DNA from: Oxytricha trifallax
Taxonomy: Eukaryota > Ciliophora > Spirotrichea > Sporadotrichida > Oxytrichidae
NCBI GenBank assembly: GCA_000711775.1
Contig: ARYC01017192.1
Span: forward strand, 1 to 64,000
DNA length: 64,000 bases
Direction: 5' to 3'
Under the pieces are notes generated by a model. The model saw nothing but the letters and a program-made list of their open reading frames with translations, was not told where the DNA came from and searched no databases. Positions within the stretch are counted from its first letter, which is position 1, and every line of letters begins with the position of its first letter. Both the position numbers and the translations under genes were made by a program. Positions 35,820 through 47,021 of the stretch are shown here, piece by piece.

Positions 35820-38800
35820 TCATTAGTTGCCTAATGATATAGATATAGCATCTTCATTACTAATAATTAGCTTTTATTCCATATCAATTGAATGAGGCAA
35901 TGTACCAATAGCATTTATTAAGCTTTAGTTTTGATCTTAATTATTAATGATTCTTAAATCTTAGTTTTAAAAGCTTGTGATATCTCCTGAATTTCTTGCA
36001 CTATTTTCATTGTTATTTTTCAATTTCAAAGTACTATATCTTTTATTATCCTGAATTTTATAAGGAAGTTTTTACTTTGAGAATAATTAGGGGTTATGTT
36101 ACTATTTGCAGCTGATATCAAGTATTATTTGGTTATTTGTATTGTTTAAAGATTATAAGGTATCTTAAGGTATTTACCATATAGTCATACTTTATGTTCT
36201 TGAATTCTTAATTTTGTTGTTTTACATTTTTGAATTATAAGTTGTTTCTTAAGTGACTAAAGTTTTCAAGTTTTTCCTTCTCTTAAAGAGCATCATTTTT
36301 GGGCTAGTGATATGTTGCTGTCTCATGGTGTCAATAGTAGCATTTTATTGATGAATAATTTAATTGTTTGCTTTAAATCTATTAGAAGTGGCTTGGCTAG
36401 TATTAGGTCTCTTTTTATTGTTTATTATTATCCTTGGGTTTAGATTGTTTATTTTGGCCATTTGCCATTACTGTTGCTAGTTCTTGACATTACTTATAGT
36501 TTTTAGATGGATTTGATTTGGGTCCTTAATGGTAGAAAAATGTGAAGGTGACGATTTCCCAGGACTATGACCATATGCTGTTTATGCACCACCTATCAAA
36601 AGCATATCATTAAACATATACTTGAAAGTGCTGTTCTCTGCTCCCATTTAATCATAGTCCATTTGGTCGATGTCTAATTTCTCTAAATGCTTTGATTTAG
36701 AAGAAATGTTCTTAGCGACGACTGTAAAATTTTAGTTATTAGATTTATTAGGAGTTAGCAAAAAGTCTTCATTTATATTTTGATTTGGATCTGACAACAA
36801 CTTTTTTACTTTTACTACACTGTTTTACTGTTTGAAAAGGCTATTTTAATTGTTGTTTTATTAAGTAAATTTGTATATTTTCCCATCTTAAGATTGCGAT
36901 AAATTTAAGTGGGATTTCTCAGAAATAACTGTTTACTAAGGACCCCAAGCATTCAAATAACTATTATTCATAAAATCAGAATCAGCTCTTTTCCCCATAA
37001 CTTTATTCTTAAGTTATTATCTCATTCTTACAACCTTGCTGCTAAAATTTGGTTTTGAGACAACTGGAATGTCTTTTTAATTAAGTAGCTTAGGTTGTGT
37101 AATTACTATATCTTGTCGTAGTGTGGAACCAGTTTTTGGCCTAGAAGTACTAAAATTCCTTCTATAAGATGCTTGTTAACTCTGTGGTTCAAGTTGAGTG
37201 ACTGAATTTCTCACAGAGTTTTAACCAGTCTAAATAATACGCTTATACTTTTGAAACATCATGCTCATTTATCCTGGAGTACTCATTGGTAACTTTCCTC
37301 TCTTTATAGCCATTTAGTTCATTTATACTTTCAAGTTTTCAGTTTGAATATCTTAAATGCTTGGCTACTTTAAATTCCGTTTTACTGAAGGTTTCCTGAT
37401 ATGAAACACGCTATCTCTGGTATCTCTTGCTTGTGTGAGTGGTCTCTAGTATTCTTTTCTCTTTGCTAAAGTTTACTTTTATATTTTATCGTTTTCGACT
37501 TTAATGACATCTAGTTCTTATAGCTTTCTATTAAGCAGTCTGCCATAGTAAGAATTACAAAAACTCTCATTGGTTTGCAAAATAGTGTCCTCATTTTACA
37601 CACTACTATTATTTTGTTCATGTCTTTGACTGATATTAAAACCTTAAACTGGTAAGGAATCATCAATAATCTGCTTAATAAGCTGTCTATTTTATGTCCT
37701 ACTAATCATCATATTGTTGTTTAATTGATCGTTTTAGAGTTTAGTTTAAAACTCAATTGAAAGTGATTTCATATTCAGAATCTCATTTCTATTCTTTATA
37801 ACAGTCTAAAACTTGTTATTTTAGATTGTTTAGCTACTTAGTGATTGACTTGGATATAACTTTTAATTTAAGGGATCATTTCTATCTTAAAATTACAATC
37901 TTAACTATTACAAATTCTTCTGCTTATTTTCTGATGTTGTAAAATTGAAATTAAATTAAGTATTTTGCATTAAATCTGGTAATGGACTCTAATTGGTAAT
38001 TTATCTTTAATTATGAGTTTTGTTGAAATTTCCCATTTCTTTATCAAATGGTGTTAATTTATCAAATTCAATGGCCTGCATAAAAGAAGCCTCTTTCTCC
38101 TCCATTAAGTTATCTTTGATCTAAATATTTATTGAGTGATTCTTTCTGTGTTATTTATTCTTTTCATTCTTCTTATCGATACTTTAAATAGTAGCTTGTC
38201 TCATCATATAATGTCTTTTATTTAACGCTTTCTCAAGTAAATCTAAATCTTAAAACCCCTTTTTGTTTATTAATTCATCTATATCATCAATTAAAGCCAA
38301 GTTTTCTTAATCTATTTCATCCTATTTTAACTTTATAATTGGTGGTACGAAGTTTAATATTGTAATTTTTAAATCCTTAGGAGATAAGGAGTTAATATAA
38401 TAACTATGACCAGGAGGTGAAATTTGTTAAATTTCAAATTTCAGTTCTTGCTCATATTTGTTCAATTGAATAGTATAAGTTTCCCCTTACTTTAATATTT
38501 TGAAATGCTAGAGTTTATCTTAAATCATTTAAGTTAAACTATCCATAGATATTTGGACTTTTTTTGATTTTTTAAGAGAGATTGAAATTTCTTCAGCTGC
38601 TTGGCATTCATAACTGTAAAATGTCAAGTCCAGATTTACACAAAGTGGATCTCCACTTTTACATTTCAACTATTCATAAATCTTTTATGGAACTATTACA
38701 CAATCAGAATCTGAATTTTCATCTGTAGTTATCTGTCTGACATGACAAATGACTTCATGCTTATTATTCTATAGGTTTTCATCCTAAACATCCCGCTTAA

Positions 38801-39353
38801 TACTATCTTAGTAATTTGAATCAGATTAAGCAATTTGCTTTCGATACATGTGATTCATGTTGACATTGAAGAATGTGCGAGTGTCACTTACTCTAACAAT
38901 CAATAAATTCTTTTTATAAAGAGACATCGCAAAGTCATGTTGATCTTTATCCATAATCAATCTTAAGAAAGTGCTTGGGATAATTATACCATCCCCATAA
39001 TTCATATGAGCTTGAGACTTAGTATAAGCAAGCGATTTTGAGAAAATTCTTCTGTATTACTAGTCTAGGAGATAAGTTGGTATGGGAATCTGCTCTAATT
39101 TATTGAATTTATTATCAGATGATTTATTTTGTAAATGTTTTTCAGGGTGCAGTTGAAACTGTAACATCTAAGCAACAGTAAGTTTAGTTTATTATTTTAT
39201 GTTGCCGAGGAGACGATTAATGGTGTGATTTACGAAAATTTCAGTCTATTGATCTTATTATTGCTTTTATGAGTTATAAATGTGAGATTTTATGGTTTCA
39301 TGGAAGGAATTATTGAGTCCAGGTTTTGTACCCACTGAAGTTGCATTTTTCAT
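35820..39353 (-). CDS. 1177-residue protein with UFD1-like N terminus and Gln/Asn-rich tail
   Basis: A single uninterrupted frame of 1178 codons from ATG at 39,353 to TGA at 35,820. An N-terminal region of about 90 residues is followed by YLLDQQYRRIFSKSLAYTKS and NYGDGIIIPSTFLRLIM. These match the start of the UFD1 double-psi barrel (arginine-rich strand, then GDKIILPPSAL-type motif). A second half (CVIVPQKIYEQLKCKSGDPL, VNLDLTFYSYE) matches the barrel's hydrophobic strands. The rest is low-complexity Gln/Asn/Ser/Lys without recognisable domains. UFD1 works with Npl4 and Cdc48/p97 in ubiquitin-dependent extraction; here only the fold is inferred. The absence of introns contrasts with its neighbours. 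No signal peptide or membrane segment. Confidence 0.72.
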
Positions 39354-39501
39354 ATTTTAATTCTTTTATAATTACTATTTTAAAGAGTCCTTTTACCAAA
39401 AATATTAAAGAGTATGTAAGTGAAAAAGAGAACAGATTCAATGTAAATTAATTGAAGTTTAAAGAAATAAATATCTGAGTTTTGTCCAATATGCTATTTA
39501 T

Positions 39502-39912
39502 TCAAAACCATGAGAATACTATGGCAAAGAATATCAAAATTATGATGATAATTCCAAATCTCTTGCATGCTTTCTTAAGCTTCTTCTTCATTTTCTTGAA
39601 TCCCTTTTTCCCTAATTTGTGATGATGATGGTGACCCCCATGAGAGCTGCTGGAACTTTTGCGTCTGTGATGATGAAGCAATGGTTGCTAATTTGAATGG
39701 ATTCCTACCAGAGGTGGGGCTGAATAGTGTACCTGAACTTGTGGCTGCTGCTGATAAGTCATGGGCTATTGTTGTGAATATGCTTGAGGCTGGAAGTAAG
39801 CTGGTTATTGTTGATATTACTGGGGTTGCTGCTGATATGCCAATGGCTATTACTAGACAGGTGGGTAGAATTACTGAGGTTGTAACTATTGATTCATAAT
39901 ACCATTACCCAT
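39502..39912 (-). CDS. Small Gln/Tyr/His-rich tail-anchored protein
   Basis: Reads MGNGIMNQQLQPQQFYPPVQ from 39,912, through Gln/Tyr/Pro repeats, a His/Ser/Lys stretch (LLHHHRRKSSSSSHGGHHHH) and basic helices (KKGFKKMKKKLKKACK). It ends in a single hydrophobic segment (FGIIIIILIFFAIVFSWF) and TGA. The layout (disordered head, basic collar, C-terminal membrane helix) is that of a tail-anchored protein. An internal Met 5 codons later is an alternative start. It shares design with the gene at 40,916-41,410. No domain family is recognised. Confidence 0.7.
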
Positions 39913-40915
39913 ATTTTTTGGTATGTTAGGTGTTTATAAAGCTATTTTTTTAATTATACAACAGACAACATTTATCAATTGTGAAGCTGATAATTTATGT
40001 GTTGTTAGTAAATTATTTATTTATTGGAAATTCAACATTAAGTTGTTATTTTTCTTAAAATTTCATATATTTTATAAATTATTAACTCTATTTAATACAA
40101 ATTAATAATAGTAAAAATAAATAAATTTAATGCTATGTTTATAAAATTAATTTTATTAGTAGAAAGAATTTAGGCTTTAAATTGACTGGATTCTTTTCAG
40201 GATCGTAGTAATTCATTTTTGAATGTTTATTTTATAATTATTTAAATTAATGCTCTTATAATTTATTAATCATTTCACAAATAAATCAAATTATATATTG
40301 GTTGACATAAAATTTAAAGAAGTAGTTATGATTTTAATATTAATCAATATTTAATTTAAATATTTAAATTTTAAATGAATTAATTTTGTAGAAATTAAAA
40401 GATCTATGTATGTGTATTTATAATGTAAGAAAGATGATTTTTACTTTATATTTTAAATTTTTGTTCATATAACTGGCAAGAAAAGTTTAAACTCAAATAA
40501 AAGAGAGAAAATCAAATGATAATTCCTGTTTGTTGAAAAAGAAGTTCATGAGATTTCAAAAGTAATATAAAAATCAAATAATACTTAATCTAATGATTTC
40601 ATTTACTAATTGTTAACAAGGCAGATTAATTAAATTTAAAATATTCAATTCACACCATTTAAACTCTAATAGATCATCATTATGTTTTAAACTATAATCA
40701 TTTGACCATCAACAAGTTAAACTCAAATAAAAACTTTAGAGGTCATCATGTAAAGGACATATTTAGGTTTCTTATATTTATAAATCTTTGTAATAACTTT
40801 AATCTTAAAATTAACTCGACTATGAGCTATTTTTATAATGTTGTAAATGAAACTGATGATTAAATTAAGTATTCTTAGTGTATTATCTAATTAAAGATAG
40901 ATAATATGCTATAAA
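39913..40915. other. AT-rich intergenic interval
   Basis: About 1 kb between two similar tail-anchored genes on the same strand. Very AT-rich; no coding frame, RNA gene or repeat that I can support. Confidence 0.5.
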
Positions 40916-41410
40916 TCAAAATGAGGAAGAGCTTACAATAATCATAATAATTGCAAAGATAATTACGAAGGCAAAGGAAGAGCCGAGAAAAATGAAGAAA
41001 CACTTCTTTCTTCTGGCTAAGTCCTCTGGTGAAAGCATGTAATGGCCATGATGGATATCAATATGTCCGTGATGAACATCAACATGTCCATGATGTCCTT
41101 GATACCCATGATGACCATGATGGTGTACATCATAGTGATGAACTACATGATGTGGAGGTTGATTCATTAAGAGTGGTTAGTTTTGAGGAGCAATATCCAC
41201 ATTGGCGTATGCTGTTGTTTGAGGTGGAGGGTATTGATAAGCTGGCTGTTAGTACATTGGTTGTTAATACATAGGTTGCTGGTATGGCTCCTAGAAAACT
41301 GGAACTTACATATTAGGATCAACTTGCTGTTGCTATTGTTGCTGTAGTCTTTATTGCTCGTCGTAGTAGGAGTAGCTGTAGTTTGGCTGGTTAGGGTCTT
41401 GTTCTGTCAT
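40916..41410 (-). CDS. Small Gln/His-rich tail-anchored protein, relative of the gene at 39.5 kb
   Basis: Starts MTEQDPNQPNYSYSYYDEQ at 41,410 and continues through Gln/Pro/Tyr repeats (YQQPMYQQPMYQQPAYQYPP). A striking His repeat follows in which HHG or HHGH units alternate with DV/DI (HGHVDVHHGHIDIHHGH). The collar is SPEDLARRKKCFF, and a hydrophobic helix (FIFLGSSFAFVIIFAIIMI) ends SSSSF-TGA. 164 residues, no intron. The His array could bind metal or act in pH sensing, but this is speculation. Same orientation and design as its neighbour, suggesting an old tandem duplication with fast divergence. Confidence 0.74.
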
Positions 41411-41918
41411 ACTTCCTTTATTTTCAAATCTTAATATTAATTATAATTATGGATATACAAATAGACTTAAGATATAAATTTCCTTAATAATTAGAAACTG
41501 TTTTGAGTTTATAGTAATTAAAACATAATCATAACATATCATATTCATTTGAATACTAAAGCAAATTAATTTTCCTATTATTGCCATCTTGCATATTCTT
41601 CTTATTTGCAAAGTTGATTGGTGTTTTTATTTTGCTAGATTATTAAGAGAAATCCATAGCTGAAGTGCGGTTTGTATTAGAATAAACGTTTCTGTTAACT
41701 CTTATCCTAAGGGAGTTAGTGACACTCAGAACCCAAAAGATGTTTTTATGATTTTATTTGTAAGTTATGGAAGAGCTATCTAGTGATACCTTAAAAAAAG
41801 GCAGGTAAATATTTTTAAATTTCAACCAAATTTAAGTTAGAAATCATTAATCAAACAAAAATCTGTTTTTTATTTCTACCAAAAATAATAAGACTCCAAC
41901 TATATCCTACAATTCAAA
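41411..41918. other. Intergenic interval
   Basis: About 500 bp of AT-rich sequence upstream of the tail-anchored gene and downstream of the kinesin gene. No feature can be supported. Confidence 0.45.
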
Positions 41919-44779
41919 TCACAAAACACCAAATTAGGGGTTTTGACTGCTGTGCCCACCATTAGTACTTCCTCCACTGTTTCCCTCATTCATAGAGTTT
42001 AATCCAGCATTAAACCTGTTCTTCTTTATGAGATCTCTAACCATTCTATGCTTTCTAGAGGTCCCTACACCTTAGCTTATTGCAGACTTATCTTCATATG
42101 AGGTTTGATTAGTGTTACTAATACTTAATGTTGTTTGCTTATTGATAGACCTTAAACTTTGATTCTCTAAAAATTATTTATACCTTTTCTGCTTCATTTT
42201 CTATTCATCCTCATCGATTTATCTCTACTTCCTCTTATCTTCAATTGCTTAGAGTTTGGAATTAAGAATATCCTAACGAGTCCTCTCTATTTAGTCCAAA
42301 TACGAAATTCTTTGTTAAATCTCTTTAAGTTTGCCAATCTTTTAGTCTTAATTATGTGTTTACTAAAAGGATCTGGTCAATGAGCCCATAGATTCTATAA
42401 AATCGTTGTTTCTGCCTCTAATTCTAATAACTACTTTATCTTCGACATCCAAGACATCGATAGTGTTCAAATTTAAAGAACTTGAAATAAGTTCCTAACC
42501 GAAATACTTCCCTGAAAGAGCCTTATTTTTGGCATAAATTCCTTGGTGATTAGTTGTGGTTTATGGTATACTCAGAGAGTTGTAAATAGGATTAGTATTA
42601 GTACGGTCAGGTAGAGCTATTAAGTTTGTCTGTTTCATTTTTGGTGTGTCGATATTACTGTTAACATGCAATTCAGATAAAGATATCTACTTTCTCATTG
42701 AATTTTTAGTTTATATTAGATTGGGTGACGACAAGTTTATATATGGTTGCTGCTATTCATTTTTAGGATCTATAAATTGCTTTACTATTGGTGATGCGTT
42801 TTGAAGGTTTTTCAAAAGTTCAACTTACTTAACATAATTTTCAGCCTCTTCAATTCTTTCAAAGTGACTGCAGGGTAGATAAAGAGTACATTTTGGACAT
42901 CTAAAGTGATGTATAAGTTTTAATTAAAAATTTTTCTCCTCGTGTTTAAACTTATCTTAATTAGACTCTATCGATTGATATCTATTATTTTTCAAGATGC
43001 CTTAAATGGGGGTACTTTCTTGAGAGGATTTTCTGATTTAAGGTAACTTAAGCATATCTGAGTTCTTTCTTTGCATTAACTTACTTGGATCCTAGATAGC
43101 GAAAGAATTATTTGATAAATATTTTGATTCAAATTTTGAACTCAATTATTAGTCACCTAGTTTATAGTATAATTTATCCAGTTCTTTTTATATAGTTTTA
43201 TCTTCTTACTTTAACTATTCATATTAATCAATATTTTATAAATTGTTCTTGAGTTTTGCTTTCTATTATTTTAATTGCTTCATTTGATTTTCTATTAACT
43301 CAATTTTCTCTTATAGCTGCAATCCTTTGTTCTTTTTTACTTTTATTATTTCATTCATATATGAAAACATTTTTGTGGGACTTCTAAGTAACACTTATGA
43401 TTTGATTAAGCTTAAATTGACTTTTGGATTTTGATTAACTTTTCTACAATTCTTAGCAAATTTTAAAGTATTTATTGTACTATCTAATCCTTCAGCGTCT
43501 TGCCTTGCACAACAGACAATATCTATATTAGAGTTACCATTCAGGTAATCCTGTAAATATCTAGTCATGATAGATTCCCTATATGGAACATATTTCTTCT
43601 ATTATTCATTCTAAGAAGGTTTTAAAGCTTATATAACATTCTTAAATACTATTAACGAATTGAACAACTTGAAACCCTTATTTTACCTACTCTTATCAAC
43701 ATTTAATGAAGTTAAATTCTACTTATCATTTGATTAGAAATCTATCAATTTCATACTTGACCTTTAAACAGTTTAATGCTTTGTATTTGACACTTCAATC
43801 TCAAAGTTAAAAATGAAAGTAGATAATTGTTTGACATTTTAGCCTTCACTAATTTAGTTACGTTTATCTATAGATTTAAGAGATCTTTTTAAAAGAGCAA
43901 AACACTCTATGCTATTTTGCACATGATACTCTGTTAAACCTTTCAAAAACACTTGACCATCTAGTTCTTTTAACTCTAGTTAACAATCTTAAGAAGCTTA
44001 TTCCTAGAGCAAGTCATAAAATTGTTCACAGTAGAGTAGTATTGAAGAACAAAAGACTTTGCATTTTATATCTGGGTTTTCTAATTCTTTGTCAGATACA
44101 GCTTGAAAGATATCCTAGATTGACCTTGGTATCATTCCATGAGATTCACTGAGTACATTTTCATCTATTTATTTACCTCTACATTTTTTTACTTAAATTT
44201 TTAAACTTACTGTAGCTGTAATTTTAAGTTTTAAACTTAGTTTTTTATCGAAGTATCCCAGTTATCGCCTATCATTGAGTATGATTTGCCACTTTAACTC
44301 TCTCCAAATGTCATAAGGATGTAATTGTAACCGTCTGCGACTACCTGTTTAACTCTATCCTTATAGAAGACATATAGTTTCATTTGATTTTGTTTGTCAT
44401 CCAAGTCGTCACAAAATACCCTATCGAATTATACTTTTAAATCTTTCCTAGCAATCGGATTCTTTATTGACATATCAGTCCTTTATTATTAATCACTTCT
44501 GATCAAAGTCACTTCATCCTATTAAAATAATCTTATAAAATAAGTGTGAATTACAAAGTCAAATTTTAGATTTATTGGCAAAATAGCTCCACTATCCAAA
44601 TGATTCAAGGGTTTAACTCTTAAAACAGTCCTTATGTGATTTATTTCAACTGTTTACTTTACAGTATCTTCTATCTTTGATTCATTTTTTTCTTCTTCAA
44701 TAGACTTTAATTGCGCTTACTATACACTTTATTTTTGCTGTGCTTTTTGCTTTGTCACAATATTAAACTATACTTTCAT
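41919..44779 (-). CDS. Divergent kinesin-like motor protein
   Basis: ATG at 44,779. Motor landmarks in order: IRTVLRVKPLN (first strand), LKVQFDRVF, VVADGYNYILMTFGESQSGK (P-loop region), MIPRSIQDIFQAV, SSILLYCEQFYDLL, and SSMKLIDFQSNDKQN in place of switch II LxDLAGSE. FKNVIQAL, KKYVPYRESIMTRYLQDYL and STINTLKFAKNCRKVNQNPK follow. A 32-nt intron near 44,190 keeps phase. Then comes coiled coil (QLQEKIELIENQMKQLKQQ), a short segment with CPKCTLYLPCSHF, and a Lys/Gln-rich tail ending in TGA at 41,919. Kinesins are microtubule motors. Here the P-loop is GESQSGKS rather than GQTGSGKT and switch II is eroded, so ATPase activity is doubtful. About 940 residues. Subfamily not assigned. Confidence 0.85.
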
Positions 44780-44863
44780 TTTATTATAATAGCATAAATT
44801 TATAAAATAAAATAATTCCTGGTTATTCAAAACATAAGCAAAATTATAAATGAAATCATAAGA

Positions 44864-46121
44864 TCATTACATTCTTTATTAATTGTTTTCTATGGTTGCT
44901 ATGGTTACATATTTTTAAAGACTTTCTCTTTAATTCTCATTTTCAGCAATTATGCTATGTTGATTTTGCTCTATATCATAAGATGACAAATTACTTTCTA
45001 ATCCAGGATTTACTATAACTATGAAATTATTTTGAATAATTTCTGTTTCGCTATCAAGACTATCAAAAGCATTCTAAGAGTTTCTTTATTGATCATTTTA
45101 AATTTCTAGTGCTCTGATATCTTAAGAGTCAAGTGAGTTAAAACACAGCTTTTAATGTGCATTAGTTTTCAATTAAATCAAATCTAATTCTTAAATCATA
45201 CCTCTTTTCGCTTGATTCCTGAGTTGAAACTCTCCAATTTCCAACTACAATTTATCATTACTTCTTTTAAATAACTCTATGCTTACCAATGGAGCTAATA
45301 ATTGGCTATCATTAAAATCAAGTCTATGATCATTCAAAATATTATAATACAAAAATGTAATTAGCGTAGAGTCAGAATCCTAACTTAAATTATCATCCCA
45401 TAAGTTATGCTTTTAGTCTTGGAATATCAATCTAAAAAATTATTAACTGATTTATATTAACATACATCATAGTAAGAAGGATGATAAATTAGAATGTAGA
45501 TTCGACTACATAAATGTGTGCCATTTGACTTTCAAAACCATGATATATTTTTTAGCATTCTATCGTGAACAAAGTAAAGGCGAAGAACACAGTCATTCTC
45601 ATGAAAAATCTACAGTATTTACTTAGTTTAGATTATTAAAATTACTAAAGTTTGTATAGTATGACTTCCACATTGTGACTATGGTTTTCATAAGTGTAAA
45701 TTTATGCATTGCGATTTATATAATATTCAAGAATTATCTTAACTTTCTTTAACTTCTCACATAAATCTCTATTGTTAGTCAAGCTTCTTATTAAAATGTA
45801 GCTTTACATTACTACAATTACAATCACTTAATTTAAAATAGTAAAAAAAACATGAACACCCTAATATATATATAAACTTTGAATGTGCAATATAGTTTGA
45901 GTAATAATACCAATTTGCTGCTTTGTCCTCAATTAATTTAATATTCCCAATAAACACATGACAAGAACAATCTTCCCATTAAATATTGTCCTGTTAACTT
46001 TCTCATAAACACTTCGATACCCACTATTATTCAAGTATATCACTAAGAACAGCATCGATAAAAATATTCCTTCCAAAAGCTCAAAAGAATTCAAACTTCT
46101 TTTACAATTATTATCTGACAT
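44864..46121 (-). CDS. Unknown multispanning membrane protein
   Basis: Starts MSDNNCKRSLNSFELLEGIF at 46,121. Hydrophobic segments: GIFLSMLFLVIYL, KIVLVMCLLGIL, VHVFFTILNQVIVIVVM, MRMTVFFAFTLFTI and FIILLTMILIF. A 34-nt intron near 45,440 (GTATGTTAAT to TTTTTAG) keeps phase into FQDQKHNLWDDNLSQD. The C-terminal half is hydrophilic and Asp/Asn/Gln-rich (LDSQDIRALEIQNDQQ), ending in TGA at 44,864. About 400 residues with the N terminus probably cytoplasmic. I do not recognise a transporter or receptor family. It lies 85 bp upstream of the kinesin gene, same strand. Confidence 0.7.
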
Positions 46122-47021
46122 GTTGAATTTTTATTGTTGAGATTGGGGTTCTGAGGTGCCATCATTATGAGAGATATAAATGAGGCAGTTAGCTGATAAG
46201 TGAGACAGTGAAAATGTTGAAGCCATTTTCACTACTAAAATTACTATGTGCAATGTTGTTAGATTTGATAAATTGTACTACTCCAAAAACAGAAATTTTT
46301 CAATTTAATTATCAAAAAATTAAGGTAATTTAGAATTTCATAATACTAATCGGGGTGTTATCTTCTGTAACTGAGTGTATTAAGGTTGTTTCTTTGAAAC
46401 CTGAAATCAAGTGAGTAATAAATTTTCTTTGCTAATATAATCATCAAATACACTAAAAGCATTAATGTCCATCCCTAAAATAAAAAATGCTATAAATATG
46501 ATAAAAGTACCATTGAAAAATCCATAATCACATCTTATATATGAAAGTAATCATCTATCCTTGAAATTATTGCGAAAAAAGAATTTAATATGAAAGTATT
46601 ATAAATATAATAATTTGAAGAAATTTATATCAGCAATATTGGATTCATTTTAGAAATTTAAATATATTTGTTTTATTTGTTTTTCATTCAATTGACTTAA
46701 ATGAAAATACATTAGACTACTAGTATTTCAATGAAGTGAATTAAGAAATTAAAACCAATATTTAAATATCTAGCTTACATTAGATTTATTATATTATAAT
46801 CATCATTTCTTGAGATTATAGTAATTCATGAGTGATGCCACAATCATATTAGTCTTATAGAAATCGCATATTCTCTATCCAAGTTGACTTTGCATTTTAT
46901 TTCTTAGCATCATTTAGTAAGTAGGAGCACACGTTTTCTAAATCTCTCCAGAACTAATAAATTTAAAAAAAGAATATAGAAAGAGTTCTTCTATTCTTTA
47001 AAACATAAAGTTTACGTTTTT
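46122..47021. other. Interval with one possible short open frame
   Basis: Mostly AT-rich. The only candidate is 46,214-46,414 (plus): MLKPFSLLKLLCAMLLDLIN starts like a signal peptide and the frame runs 66 codons to TGA, which overlaps a GTGAGT donor-like site. It could be the first exon of a secreted protein whose other exons I cannot find, or chance. I do not call it a gene. Confidence 0.35.

Noticed and set aside
39681..39899. Plus-strand 72-codon frame rich in Val/Ala
   Set aside because: Antisense to the Gln-rich repeats of the tail-anchored gene on the minus strand.
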